From Cristatella mucedo (taxonomy: Eukaryota > Bryozoa > Phylactolaemata > Cristatellidae): DNA of 64,000 nucleotides. Both the position numbers and the translations under genes were made by a program. The stretch lies in NCBI GenBank assembly GCA_009760855.2, contig WPIO01000061.1, forward strand, positions 436,001-500,000. Reading direction: 5' to 3'. This document shows, piece by piece, positions 1-11,712 of the stretch (the first letter of the stretch is position 1; each line of letters opens with the position of its first letter). A model generated the notes under the pieces. The model saw only the letters and a program-made list of their open reading frames with translations, was not told the origin of the DNA and ran no database searches.

Positions 1-103
1 TAGGGGCCGCTTCGGTACTTCCTATTTTGGCCTCGCAGAGCCAATGAGCAAGATTAGGCTCCTTCATGCAAAAGATCCTGATTCTACACTGATAATATAA
101 AGA

Positions 104-190
104 ATAATATAATTGCAATGCATTTGATGTAGCCCCCTCGGAGAACTCAATCTCTTTCTAGGCACTTTGCGTTTGCTGCAAAGTGAAGCG
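104..190 (-). mobile_element. LINE 3' tail
   Basis: Hairpin and start of the 3' UTR of the main LINE family on the minus strand. Confidence 0.65.
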
Positions 191-1414
191 AAAACAAAGA
201 GTGGTAGCGTGCTTTCCATTCACTGCATCCGTCAGCTCGTCGCTCGCTCGTCGCTCGCAATTGAACCGGCAATTGATAAGGCGAGTGCTCTGCGGCGATC
301 ACCAGTTCGATCGCATCTCCAAGGCAGACCTTACTGCGCCTTATCTGCGATCTGCGAAAAACTCAAGCGTCGCGAGGCTTGAGGGCGACAGTCTCACTTC
401 CGCTTCGCTCTTTGGTGGCGGCACCGCGCTCTCGATTAGGACTCGACGCCTGTCTCGCACGAGAAACATACGCCGAGAGCGAGCGAGGAGCGGAGAGTGC
501 TGCTGCTCGCTAGTAGAGTGTAGAAATCTTACGTAGCCCTACTACTATTGAAACTCTGAATGCTTCGCAGTGCTGGCGCCCAATTGCTGATGTTGTTCCT
601 TCGCATTTGAGAGCCCGAACTTAGTAGGAAATTATTAGGGAACGAGTCCGTGTGCAGAGTGAGAATATCTGCAGATAAATAGTGCAAATACAGAGTGAAA
701 TCGCGGAGCGAAACGGGCTTGCCGAGCACTGAGAACAGAGTACCTTTCGGCCGAGAGCTGAGAACGAGGCTCAGAATGGCAGCCGCTCGGTAACTAGCGG
801 CTCGCTCCCTCGTTCCTGCTGTTGAGTTCTCGAGACGCCATCCTTCCGCTCTCGACGTAACGCTTATTATTATATGTATTCGCTTTGAATGGCCACTCGC
901 GCTTGCTCGACTTAAATTTCAGCGAACTGCCTGAATCCTGAGCATGAATTCTTTCAGTTACATTTGTGAGCAAAGCGGGAGCGCTGTCACGCTTGTCTGC
1001 TGGCAGCGTTCGCACCCGAACGCGTAGGTGTAGGTGCTTGTGATCTGTCGATTTTGACACACTAAGATTAAGCTCTCGTCTGTAATCATGTCAGGGGGTA
1101 TGCGCCATATTTGAATGGCGGACCTGTTCGAGAAGGGCTATCTAAAATGCCGCTGTAATGCACACCCCCTCCCCGATTGTGGACTACGTATGAGCTTGAC
1201 AGCTGAACCTCGATTAAGAACTTTGAGCTTTTCCGCTGAATTAGAGTTGAGCCGCTTTTGAAATAGTCACGATACGCCAAGGTTTATGAACAGCGCGATA
1301 TTTTGCTATGTACGAACGAGGTTATGGCGCGACTTACGACTTAGCCATTGTTGCGGATGTTACCGCCAAACATTTGTTATTTCCTTTGCAGCATCTTTCT
1401 TTGCAGCATCTTTT
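191..1414. other. No gene recognised
   Basis: Unique-looking, moderately GC-rich sequence. The open frames are short and show no motifs. Confidence 0.4.
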
Positions 1415-1485
1415 AAGTGCGTAGAGAGACATAGTTCTCTGAGGGTGCCATACAAGCGTATTATTATTATTGTCATCCTTATTAT
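1415..1485 (+). mobile_element. LINE 3' tail
   Basis: Diverged hairpin (GTGCGTAGAGAGA...TGAGGGTGCC) followed by an ATT tail. Confidence 0.55.
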
Positions 1486-1764
1486 CAGGTATGTGCCTGA
1501 CCGCAGTCGCTCTCTTGGAGCAACGGTCTGCCGTTAGGCGAGTCCGAGCATTGAGCGCAAGCTGCTTTAAGCCTGTTAGCAAGTCAGCGGCAAGCCATCT
1601 GTCGTATGTGTCAGGTTTAATGTACAATAAATGTTGATGCGCTTTTCCATGTATAGCGTTGAAATTAGCCCGGCGCATGGGTATCGAGCGTCATGCGTCG
1701 TTATCGTGGGTGGCGTATTGCGAGCTTCAGGCTCTGACACGTTGCACGCTGCTACGAACGGGCT

Positions 1765-2185
1765 GTGTGGCTTCCACGTCTCGTCACGACTAGGCCGAAA
1801 ACGCAGCGCTCGTTACGGTGCAGTCTTCATTGTTCTTCGTCTCAGCCGACGCGCGACGACCACGCAGCCGACGTCTGAATAATCTCGTAGCTACGAGGCG
1901 CTAGCTACTTATACGTGCTGCACCAATGCACGCACGTGCGCCGACGGAATGTGGCGGAAACACGGCAGCGACGACGACGAGCTCTCGCACCTTCGCCTAT
2001 CGTGTCCGTATCCGCAACGTAGACAATGTATATTTAACAGCAGCTGACGGTTACACAGTACTCGTACGACAACGTGGCCTAGAGCTCGCGCCAGCTCCTA
2101 TGCCAATAGCCCGAGTCTCAAATACTCACCCCTCTTATCTCAGGGCGCCGGCTTTTTATACGGTCTCAGCAATATACCATCGCAT
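1765..2185 (+). repeat. Dispersed repeat of unknown class, copy 1
   Basis: About 420 bases align by eye with 51168-51605 in the same orientation. Shared words include GTGTGGCTTCCACGTC, TCTCAGCCGACGCGCGACGA, GGCGCTAGCTACTT and, near the end, a TTTTTATA-rich segment followed by GGTCTC. No ORF or terminal repeats were recognised. Confidence 0.7.
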
Positions 2186-2255
2186 AATCTTATAATCGCG
2201 GATAATCGCATAATCTCATAATCGCGAATAATAGCTAATCGCCATAATTTGGCAG
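2160..2255 (+). repeat. Short AT-rich tandem
   Basis: Variants of CGCATAATCTTATAATCGCG occur twice in a row, followed by a related third piece. Confidence 0.5.
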
Positions 2256-2546
2256 GTTTAGCTCGCGCCACCGCTACAACGCGTTGCGCCGCAGCATTCC
2301 GCACTAGCGAGAGTCATACCGCCACAACACTGAGGGCTTGATAGCACTTCTTCAGTGTCAGAAGTCTGCCACCGCATGCTGAGTCATGAAACGTGGAGCT
2401 ATTGGAGGAAAGAGCCATGCCTACTCTGCGATATGTCGTCTGGAAGCTACAAACTAGCGACAGCGGAAGTGGAAGTATCATGTCGGTGCTTTTTTCGGCG
2501 CTGGTTCGAAACGCTGTTTGCTTACTGATTGGCGAACAGATTATTT

Positions 2547-2645
2547 GTGCACCTTACGATTAAAGATAAGGATAAAGATAAGGTAAAGTTCGTGCACCTT
2601 ACGATTAAAGATAAGGTAAAGTTCGTGCACCTTACGATTTAAGGT
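2547..2645 (+). repeat. Tandem repeat, 33-base unit, three copies
   Basis: Unit GTGCACCTTACGATTAAAGA followed by TAAGGTAAAGTTC. The first unit contains an extra AAGGATAAAGAT. Confidence 0.85.
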
Positions 2646-3161
2646 GCTCGAACTTTATGATCCAGGTCGCGGGCTCGAGTCGTGCTGCAGGAATTATTAT
2701 ATTGCCTTCAGCAAGTGGAGTGTCATCCGTTAAGAATCCTCTGCCGTGATGTAAATGTATATGAGTAGTGGAATCGCCAGATCTGTGTTTCTCCTATTAG
2801 ACCGACATTTCGAAGTGCCAGACGAAGGACTTCAAGTCATCTTGCTTTCTTAGATAGCTCACCGTTGGCCTCAGACAATTGCAACCTGCGAGGCTGTGCC
2901 GATTCATGAACGCGTCGTCAAGCTCTGGACGGTCTCGGGAGAGAAAATATAGTTTTGAAGTCTCGCCGCTCGCTCGAGACCCGCCTATCACGCTCGCTCG
3001 GTCTGACTTAGGGGTCTTGTAACTGCGTACGACCGGCTGGCCTGTAGCCGTATTTGAGTTCGTACCAGAGGATGCCTGAAGCCGATTCGCTGCTGCCCAG
3101 ATGTGGCGTTTTGCTGGCTGATGCGATTGTGCGTAAGGACGCGAGGTCGTTGGATCCTCGT

Positions 3162-3235
3162 CTCTCTTTCTCTTTCTCTCTCTCTCTCTCTTTTTCAATC
3201 GCTCACTTTCACTCTCTCTCTCTCGCTCTCTAGCT

Positions 3236-3273
<38 letters not shown>

Positions 3274-3357
3274 TCTCTCTCGCGCTCTAGCTCTCTCGTT
3301 CTGTCTCTTTCTCTCTCTCTTCCTCTCTCTCGTGCTCTAGCTCTCTCGTTTTGTCTC

Positions 3358-3388
<31 letters not shown>

Positions 3389-3395
3389 TGCGCGC

Positions 3396-3438
<43 letters not shown>

Positions 3439-3447
3439 CGTTCGCTC
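3162..3447 (+). repeat. Long CT-rich (pyrimidine) microsatellite
   Basis: About 285 bases of TCTCTC with scattered G, A and TTT. Open frames here are repeat artefacts. Confidence 0.95.
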
Positions 3448-3964
3448 TTTCTCTCTGGAAATGCACGGGAGCCTCGGCCCTACCGGCCGATCGAACGCGT
3501 GCTACTCAGAGCTAACGCTACTGACTTAGGCCGTACATGAGCTCAAAAATTAATACGCGCATAAATTGCGAAGCCTCGTGCTCGGACTTTTTTCTGGCTC
3601 TGAGTCTGCTCGCGGCAGCGCCACGATTGGCGAGACGTCCCGGAAGAGTGGGCGGATGAGTTCGGTCAGCTGCCACCACTTCCGGCCACTCGGCAGCATC
3701 CATGCCCGGCGTTCCGAACGTGCACAGAGATTAGGTTTTTCCAAAGCTTTGCATTTGCGAAGGCAAGTCAAGAATGCGAATGCGGTCGTCTGCCCGTGCG
3801 TTCTAACCAGTCGCGAGAAGTCGCTGGGTCAGAGCTCGGGCATGGCGACGGACGGAGTAGCGTCTCGGAGTAGGGCCCTCACACTCGCTAAATGCTTCTC
3901 TGTATTTCCTCTCGTTTTACTCTCTGGCCCAATTCTTTGCATGATATGGTGATCCTTCCTGTCC
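3448..3964. other. No gene recognised
   Basis: Overlapping short frames on both strands (for example 3566-3952 plus) have no recognisable motifs. Confidence 0.4.
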
Positions 3965-4310
3965 CTCAATTCCATGCAGCACCTCAATGTCTACATTCAA
4001 GGAGGCCACGAGTGACCTGAATCCTGAAATTCATCTCCCAGTTAAAGAAGACTAGTAGTACTCCTCTAGACCCTGTTCGCACTGCTCTACTTCTTCGACG
4101 TATAGGTCTGCTGCTGCCATGCATAACGAGCGTAATAAATATGTTTGTAGCCTCTGATCATGGCCCTGCGCCTTCTAAAAAGGCTGTTGTTGGGTCGCTA
4201 ATTAAGAAAGCAACACTAGACAAAGAAAACTTGTGTGTTGTGCCTTGAAAAAGATTTAGTTCCCTGAGGTTTCTATACAAATGAATTATTATTTTATTGT
4301 TATCATTACC
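3965..4310 (+). mobile_element. LINE fragment with internal deletion
   Basis: The segment matches the pre-RT region of the 6.8 kb LINE (compare 8400-8650) and then jumps directly, near 4233, to the 3' hairpin and AT-rich tail. About 1.5 kb of RT and C-terminal sequence is missing. Confidence 0.7.
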
Positions 4311-4868
4311 AGCTAAAACAGTTCAGATCCTACATTAAGAAACAGAACCACAAGTGCCTGCAGCAGCAGCGCTATACTGCCCAGCTGCTGAATGTAAACC
4401 CTACCTCCATAGTATCTTCGGCTCGCTAGCTGAGCGTCGCTTCGCAGATCCTTTGCTAACGTCTGCCTATCTACGACTATACAATTAAACTGAAAATGCA
4501 GCGAGCAGTCAATTGCGGCTTATTGATAAATACAATCAAGCGAAAACGCTACGTTTGCTCCAGGCGTGTCTGACGCAGTCTGGCTTCCAGTCTCCGACTC
4601 CTGACTCGGACGCTTAGTTGCCTGCCGTCCTACGCCTAGTAGGAAGTAGTAGTAGTAGTAGTCTTAAGCTTCTGCTTCGCTCCTAGATGCCTGAATTCTG
4701 AATCCTTTTCCCTTTGCTCTTCCTGTGCAGTGTAGTATGCAGGCTTTTAGCCATGGAAAATCAACGTGTCTAATAGCGAACAATATATCTATGACTGCGT
4801 CACCTAACTTCCGTTTAGCTCGTATTGTTTTATGGAGACCCAGACATACATACGACATACAATATATA

Positions 4869-4902
<34 letters not shown>

Positions 4903-5104
4903 GTATATGGCTACAGCTGATCGCTACGTCGGAAGGCTTTCTAGATGAGTGACTGCCAGACGATTTGGCAGATTTACAGTGAATGGCTTAGGCTTAAGTT
5001 TTGGTTCATGGCTTCACAAATAAACGAGGAAGGCAGGTTTATGGTTTATGTTTAAATTAAGTAGGGTGCTTTGTGGTTAAGTGGTTTGGAAGGTTGATGG
5101 CTTA
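4311..5104. other. No gene recognised
   Basis: Contains the (TA)n run and, at 4980-5110, loose variants of GGCTTAGG and TTTATGG; otherwise nothing. Confidence 0.4.
4871..4900 (+). repeat. (TA)n microsatellite
   Basis: Thirty bases of alternating TA. Confidence 0.95.
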
Positions 5105-5475
5105 GGTTTATGGCTTGGCACATAAGCGATGATGCCATGCATGCGGATGACTTTTCTGCATTGGTCAGGGGGAGTAACCCAGAGTATTCAAGAGGCGAGG
5201 CTTCAGCAGCGGGTAATCGGTAGTGTAGAGAGTTAGGAGTACCAGTACCGGCGGAAGTAGAACAGTCAGCTTATGGTTATGGCAGGACAATCCACGGCAC
5301 TGCAGATAAGCGATGATGCTTCGCACTTGGACCACGGTTGTTTTGCGTTGGCTAGAGGAAGGTGACTGACAGCCAAAACTATTTAAGGAAGCGAAACTTC
5401 AGCAGCAGCAGAATCGGAGAAGAGGCGAGTTTGGAGAGTCGGGAGAACCAGTCCCAGTGGAAGGCGGAGTGTCTG
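5105..5475 (+). repeat. Diverged tandem duplication, two units of about 180-200 bases
   Basis: Unit 1 (about 5125-5265) and unit 2 (about 5305-5465) share ATAAGCGATGATGC, TGCATTGG/TGCGTTGG, GAGGCGAGGCTTCAGCAGC/GAAGCGAAACTTCAGCAGC and the end AGTACCAGTACCGG/AGAACCAGTCCCAG in order. Confidence 0.6.
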
Positions 5476-5664
5476 AGTGCGCCGCCAAAGCGTCCCAGCA
5501 GTCGAGGGTCAAGGCCACGAGGATTCGCGGGAGCGTCGCCGGAGGAGCCAGACGCAGCCAGTCGGTCGGCCAGCGACCTCTACCGGATACGAGCCTACGC
5601 CCCGCACGGAGTGGGGCGTAGGCACCCTCACCACCTATCGACGACGGCACGAGCTCCCTAGTCA

Positions 5665-5750
5665 GACGTCATAGTAATAATGATGCACAAAGTGCCTCCC
5701 CCCAGAGAGCTCAATCTCTTTCTAGGCACTTTACATTCGCCGACGTTCGA
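5665..5750 (-). mobile_element. LINE 3' tail
   Basis: Minus-strand hairpin of the main family; the loop side carries a short C run. Confidence 0.6.
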
Positions 5751-6295
5751 GCAGGAGTGCCCGAGACGCCAACAGTTGGACTCGTTCGTGCACGAGCACG
5801 CCATTCGTGGTTTCCGCTCGAGTTGGAGGGGTTGGGTTGAAAGGAGGAACGCTAACCAGGCAGCGGTGGGTAGCGTTCCTTGGAGCGGCGTACGGGGCAC
5901 CGGCGGATCTCTGCCGGGCCGCCGCTGGGGGCCTGAGCTGACGCTGCGAAGTCAGGTCATTTCCCTTGTAGCCACGCCCTGGCTGCAGGGCGTGGTCCGT
6001 TCGTTCGTCTTGGCCAGTGTTTGCGAGGAATGTGGAGATGACACTAAACTAGATTTGCAGTGGCGTTCTGCACTTGCAAATGCAGTTCACTAAAGTTCCC
6101 CATTTGAGCTCGGTATCTCGGTCCAATTCTCCGGCCACGAACTCGCGACACCGAGGTAACGGTAAGTAGCATAGGGCCAGAAACGCCGCAGGCGAGGCGA
6201 CCTGCTTGTTTCGTAGTCAGCGTACCGAGCCGGCACTCGGCTTCTGGGCTACGCCGCCCGTCAAGCTGCAGAATACGCCTCCTCCGCCAAGCGTT
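5751..6295. other. No gene recognised
   Basis: GC-rich. A plus-strand frame (5680-6093) begins inside a LINE tail and has no motifs. Confidence 0.4.
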
Positions 6296-6475
6296 CGGCA
6301 TTAGCCCAGTGGTTAAGGCGCTCGCCTAGAGCAAGGTCAATGTTAATGTATTTCATGCCCGAGGTCGTGGGATCGATCTCAGTGGTGTATGTGAAGCGAC
6401 TGAATAGAGACTAAATTGTCTTAGGGCGCAATTCAAATGAATTATATTATATTATTGCACAATCTATACGCATTA
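6296..6475 (+). mobile_element. tRNA-derived SINE, family A
   Basis: The head has a Pol III box A (TAGCCCAGTGG) and a box B-like element (GGGATCGATCTC). The body ends in a segment (GAAGCGACTGAATAGAGACT...TTAGGGCGC) that resembles the 3' hairpin of the local LINE, followed by an ATT-rich tail. Confidence 0.75.
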
Positions 6476-6839
6476 TCTAGGATTCCATACATGCATTGCC
6501 TGTGCGAGTGTGTGTGCGTCCAAGTAGAGGGATGAAGTACGCTTGTAGAAATTATCAATGACAGCTCACATTTTCATATACAATGTATGTACTTCAGCAG
6601 ATCACTTAAACCCTCGCCTCCTAACATAGAGCGCTCTAACGTGCGTTCTTGTTCGTTGCAGAATTCTTCCGAAAACCGAAGTTCTTGCGAACATCGTATA
6701 CGGAAACGATACAGCTAAGACCTGTTTAAAGTTATTCTGATTGTCATTTGACCGTAGCGCGTAAGAAATTACGTGCCTATGGACATCTAAACGCTTATCG
6801 CTTCGGGCTGCTGGGTCTCCCACGCCGGCAGCTGCCTTA

Positions 6840-9800
6840 GCTTTGCCGGCGGCTAGTAACCTGCTTGTTAGTTATGATCGTCAGCAGATGCTATCGCTTC
6901 GTCATCGTAGATCAAATGCATTCCTAGATATTAATGTTGTTGCTAAGATTCATGAACTATGCATTAACAAAAGAAAAGCACCCCGTAGCCGCCGCGGTGG
7001 CCGGAACCGCCAGCTCAGACGCCGCTCGTTGGGCGGAACCTGCAAGCTGAGTACCAGCTCGTTCGGTATTCCTAGCCTTGTCTCGAACCGCTCAGCACGC
7101 TCCCCCACATGCGTCACTGTAAATTCCTCAAACTTAGTGGTCATCAAGCCTGTTGTAACCCCATCGGCCAGACTTAACGCTTGCCTTTGGAATCCTCGCT
7201 CAATGTGCAATAAACCTCTAGTAATAAGCGACCTTATTTCTGAAAATGTATCGACCTGCTCGACCTAACTGAAACTTGGCTGAAATCGATAAACTGTCCG
7301 ACAATTAAAGACGCAACTCCATCTGGTTTCTAATTCTTTCACACCCCTAGATCAATCAAAACTGGAGGTGGAGTTGCTATTGTCGTGCGCTCGAAATTCA
7401 ACTTCAAGCCATTTGCGGTACCTTCGAAGCAGTCTTTTGAATCAATTGTCTTGGTCTCACCCGAAAACAAGCTATCGATAGTGGCAGTAGTCTATCGCCC
7501 ACCAGGTACCAAATCCTCCTTTATCTCAGATTTCTCCGATCTCATTTCGATTCTGTGTGCAAGAAATCGACCCTTCCTCGTAATGGGTGATTTCAACGTT
7601 CACTTTGATAACTTATCTGACGCTTTCAGCACCGAATTTCGTGCATTGACTGACTCATTGTCTCTTGTGGCTCATGTGCATGGCCCTACCCACATCAAAG
7701 GTCACACACTCGACCAGATTTTCTCATATAACTGCACTTTTTCATCACCAATTATTACCAAATCATGCTTATCTGACCACATGCCGATCTCATTCAATCT
7801 ACAGTGTGTGCCCACATCCTCCTCTAAAATAACCTGTGAATCGCGAAACCTCAAGACCCTTGACATCGATGCTGTCCGTGCGAGAATATCTGCTTCACCT
7901 CTGCTGCTCAGTCCTCCCTCCGATCTGTCGTCATTGGTAGATAGCTTCAACACGACACTAGCTGACACGCTAGACGAGTTTGCCCCTCTGACAAAGCGCA
8001 CTGTGCGCCCCCGCCCAGACGGCCTATGGTTTACCGCAGACATTAAACTAGCCAAGTCTACTAAACGAAAGCTTGAAAAAGCATACAAAAGATCCGGACT
8101 AACTGTCCATCGACAGGCATATAAAGACTATTGTAGGTCGTACCAATCGATCCTAGCAAAGGCTAAGTCTAGCTTCTATAGAAACATTATTGAATCCCAG
8201 ATGCACAATCCAAAAATGCTGATGTCGACGATCGACCATCTCGTCAACCGTTCCCAGGTTAGCTCCTTACCTGATGATCCTTGTGATGATCTAGCCGATC
8301 GCTTCTCTCGATTCTTTGTGCAGAAGATAGACAAGATCAGGGAATCCATCCCTGCAATGACAACCTCCCCACTAGAATGCTGTTCCTCTGTTCCTGGCTG
8401 CACCTCAATGTCTGCATTTAAGCAGGTCACTAGTGATCTAGTCCTAAAGTTCGTATCTCAATCAAAGAAGACAACAAGTCCTCTGGACCCTATTCCCACT
8501 GTCCTGCTTCTACGTTGCATTGATCTGCTGCTGCCATGCATAACTAACATCATTAATATGTCATTAGCCTCAGGTCATGTCCCAACACCTTTCAAAAAAG
8601 CTGTAGTCAGGCCACTTCTCAAGAAAGCTACACTTGACCAAGAGAACTTGAGCAACTACCGCCCAGTTTCCCTTCTACCGTTCCTATCAAAGACACTCGA
8701 ACGGGTCGTGGCGGACCAGCTGAACTCGTATATCGAAACCTCACACCTTGCTAGTAAGTTCCAGTCTGGCTTTAGAGCTAATCACTCCACAGAGTCAGCA
8801 TTGCTTCGGGTATACAACGACCTACTTAGGAATGCAGACATGGGTAGAGTGTCTCTGCTTGTTTTGCTTGAACTTTCGGCAGCTTTTGATACCATCGATC
8901 ACAAAGTTCTTCTAGAGCGCCTCTCATCTCGCCTGGGCATCACTGGCACTGCTCTGCAGTGGTTCAGATCCTATCTCAGTGGCAGACTCCAGAGTATTGA
9001 CGTGAATGGACAAAGATCATCTGAGGTACCTCTGAAATGTGGGGTACCTCAGGGCGCAGTGCTAGGTCCGGTTCTTTTCACGGTGTATACTCTCCCTCTT
9101 GCTGATGTGATTGCCAAGCACAATCTAGGCTTTCACTTCTATGCGGATGACACTCAGTTGTACCTTTGCTTTGATCCCTCCCAGCCTTCGAGCACCTCAA
9201 AAACTCTAAACTCACTTGCTGCATGCATTGATGACATCCGCACATGGATGGCAGCAAATTTTCTAAAACTTAACGATGATAAAACTAACTTACTAGTTAT
9301 GAGCAAACCCAGTGTGATCCAGAGATTGGAAAGGCTGACTCTCAAAATTGGCTCTACCAGCATATCTCCAGTTGAATCAGATAGAAATCTAGGTGTCATA
9401 TTCCAAAGCGACCTCTCTTTAGACGACCGCATCAGCTCCACAGTCAAATCCGCCTATTTTCAGCTTCATAACATTGCTAAAATTCGGGCTTGTTTAGATA
9501 AGGATACCACGTCTAAGTTGGTCCATGCATTCGTGACATCTCGTCTCGACTTCTGCAACTCACTGCTTACTGGCCTACCAGCATGTGCGATTAGGCGATT
9601 GCAGCTGGTGCAAAACTCTGCAGCTAGACTTGTCTGTCGTGAGCGTCGCAGTTGCCACATTGCTCCACTTCTCGCCGACCTGCACTGGCTACCAGTCAAG
9701 CAACGGATTGACTTCAAGGTTTTGTCGCTCACTTTTAGGTCCCTTCATTCTTTGGCTCCAGCCTATCTCTCAGATTTACTTCCCCACCAGGCCAAGCATC

Positions 9801-10248
9801 GTACCACCCGCTTCTCGGAATCTAACTGTTTACCCATACCTCGTACAAATCTTAAATCCTATGGAGACCTATCTTTAGTTCGTATGCTTTTAACGGGGGG
9901 GGGGAACTCACTCCCGACTACCGTCACGACATCTTCTGACTTGATCACATGTAAAAAGAAACTGAAATGTATCTATTTATCACAGCATTTAGTGGGTCCC
10001 TGCGATTCGTCATTTACGTGTTTACGCGTGCTGACACTGTGCATGCTGTTGCTTACCATACTTGCATGCTGACCCTGTGCATGTTACCCCTAATCATGTT
10101 ATTCTTCTTGTTTATTGATCATGCTGCCACTAACCATTCGATTGTGTTTCCTTTGTAGCAAATGTAAAGTGCCTAGAAAGAGATTGAGTTCTCTGAGGGT
10201 GCTTTATCCAGTGTGTTGTTATTGTTTTTATTATTATTATTATTAAGT
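6840..10248 (+). mobile_element. LINE of the CR1/L2-like group, near full-length ORF2
   Basis: This is the largest retrotransposon in the window. It has an APE-type endonuclease, a reverse transcriptase, the C-terminal region, a 3' hairpin (AAAGTGCC...GGGTGCTTT) and an (ATT)n tail ending near 10245. No ORF1 was recognised upstream, so the element is probably 5' truncated. Many fragments across the window share this 3' end. Confidence 0.88.
6843..10072 (+). pseudogene. LINE ORF2 (endonuclease-reverse transcriptase), disrupted
   Basis: The N-terminal part (6843-7268) includes an N-P-R-S-M-C-N-K block typical of the endonuclease start. A frameshift near 7255 and a TAA at 7331 separate it from the main frame, which is open from 7334 to 10072. 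That frame carries endonuclease motifs G-D-F-N-V-H-F and S-D-H-M-P-I-S, RT motifs G-V-P-Q-G-A-V-L-G-P and F-Y-A-D-D-T-Q-L-Y (YADD at 9140-9151), and the C-terminal W-L-P-V-K-Q-R-I-D-F. In RT motif A the catalytic Asp is Glu (codon 8870-8872, L-E-L-S-A-A-F-D). The 3' end after about 9880 also diverges from the other copies through a G run. The copy is probably inactive. Confidence 0.88.
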
Positions 10249-10497
10249 TGGTAGCATGGATGCAGGCCTTCGCACAATCAGTAAGCGATAAGTGCCGCAT
10301 GGATACGGTCACTTGCGGGCCCATTTCTCGGGCGGGGCCGTGCAAGCTGCGGCTGGGGCGGAACCCGGCGACGTCGATACCACGCCCACAAATTGCTCGA
10401 CTCCCCAAAGTCGGAAGCTCTCACTACGCGACCCTGGCGATGACGTTACTATCCGAAGCTCACTGAGGAATTGATTGCTTCATTGCTGTTTTATTCT

Positions 10498-10912
10498 TTA
10501 ATGCTGCCGCTTGCGGCCTACACAACAATAATAAAAGCAACAATGTCGTAGCATTGCTGTACAAGTTAAAATTAGTTCCAATAGTTGCCGGTCGAGCACA
10601 CCGAAGCCGCTTCGCGCCCCGTCCGACACGCGTCCTTGAGGTGCAGGTGCTTTCCCTAGCAATCGACGACGCTTCGCCCGCCGGCTTCGTGCATCGGATT
10701 CGCGCGTCGAGCGCACCCGACGGCGACTCAATGCTCGCCCGGGGCAGCCTGTCTGTCTGTCGAGGACCTCGCAGAGTACCTCGTGGCTGCGGCCAAAAGT
10801 GAGGCTGTCCAGAAAGGCGCGCTCGGCGCGGCCGAGGAAGACGTCGTGAGGCGCCAATGCGCGATCACTGCCGCGACGCTCGTAGAGAGCGTGAATGAGC
10901 AGGCTGCAGGCT
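10498..10912 (-). CDS. Candidate terminal exon of unknown identity
   Basis: Within an unusually long minus-strand open frame (10498-11271), a possible acceptor ACTCAG at 10913 would give an exon that accepts the two-base phase left by the exon ending at 14015. The reading contains a helix-like stretch (A-L-Y-E-R-R-G-S-D-R-A-L, then G-R-S-H-E-V-L-C-E-V-L-D) and then becomes basic and cysteine-rich. An AATAAA signal on the minus strand (10490-10495) directly follows the TAA stop. No homologue was recognised and two other minus frames are also partly open here, so coding status is uncertain. Confidence 0.25.
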
Positions 10913-11567
10913 CTGAGTGTGCGGGCTCGAGGCATCCGACGGAAGCCAACTAGCCGACGGTTAGCCCACGAGCTGGCGGTTGAAGTTACGACGCGGCTGC
11001 TGGGAGCTCGGTAACGTTGCGGCGAGTGCTGACCTTTGCGTGGACGTTCGAGAACCTGCACAACGAGAGAAGGAAAATATGCATGTTTTGTAAGCCTTTT
11101 TCTCAACGATACCGCCGGGATGAGACGGGTCGTCTGCGAACGGCGCTGCCGACGGTGCTTCCGGCGCAGAAGCGGCGGCCAGCCAACTCGCGTTCGGAGC
11201 TGTCGACAAAGGCATTCAGCGAAGGGCGGATGAAGCACGTTGTTGGCCTCGAAACCTAAGCGTTTTTCCACGGAACGTGTGACCGTGGCGAAAGCTTGCC
11301 ACAGCGAACGACTTCCAGTCTGACTTCTCGTTCAGTCTCGAGTCTGCCGCCCGCCGAAGCGTGCTGTCGTCAACGCGAGTCTCGTCTAGACTACTTCGAC
11401 GTCGGTGGAAATGCAACCGGAACGTTCCTTTGATTTGTGCGGCATTTCAAGTTCTTATCAAGACTTATCTTTATCAAGATCTCTAATGTAGGTGCTCATT
11501 TTGGAACGTGCTATTCCGCCTCCTGCCACTCCCACAGTCACTAAGTAACCAGCAACTCTTTTGTATA

Positions 11568-11712
11568 GTCCAGCGGTTACTGTGCTCGCCCTGACCAAGG
11601 TCTGGCTGAGGTCGCCGAGGCGTATGTGAAGCGCCTGAATAGAGACTAATTTCTCTTTGGGCGCTCTAAAAATGAACTATATTATATTATTATATTATTA
11701 TATTAATAATAA
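11568..11712 (+). mobile_element. tRNA-derived SINE, family A
   Basis: Copy with a worn tRNA head and a well-preserved LINE-like tail: GAAGCGCCTGAATAGAGACT, TTTGGGCGC, then TATATTATT repeats. Confidence 0.75.

Noticed and set aside
3103-3540. 145-codon plus-strand frame rich in Ser and Leu
   Set aside because: It is the translation of the CT microsatellite.
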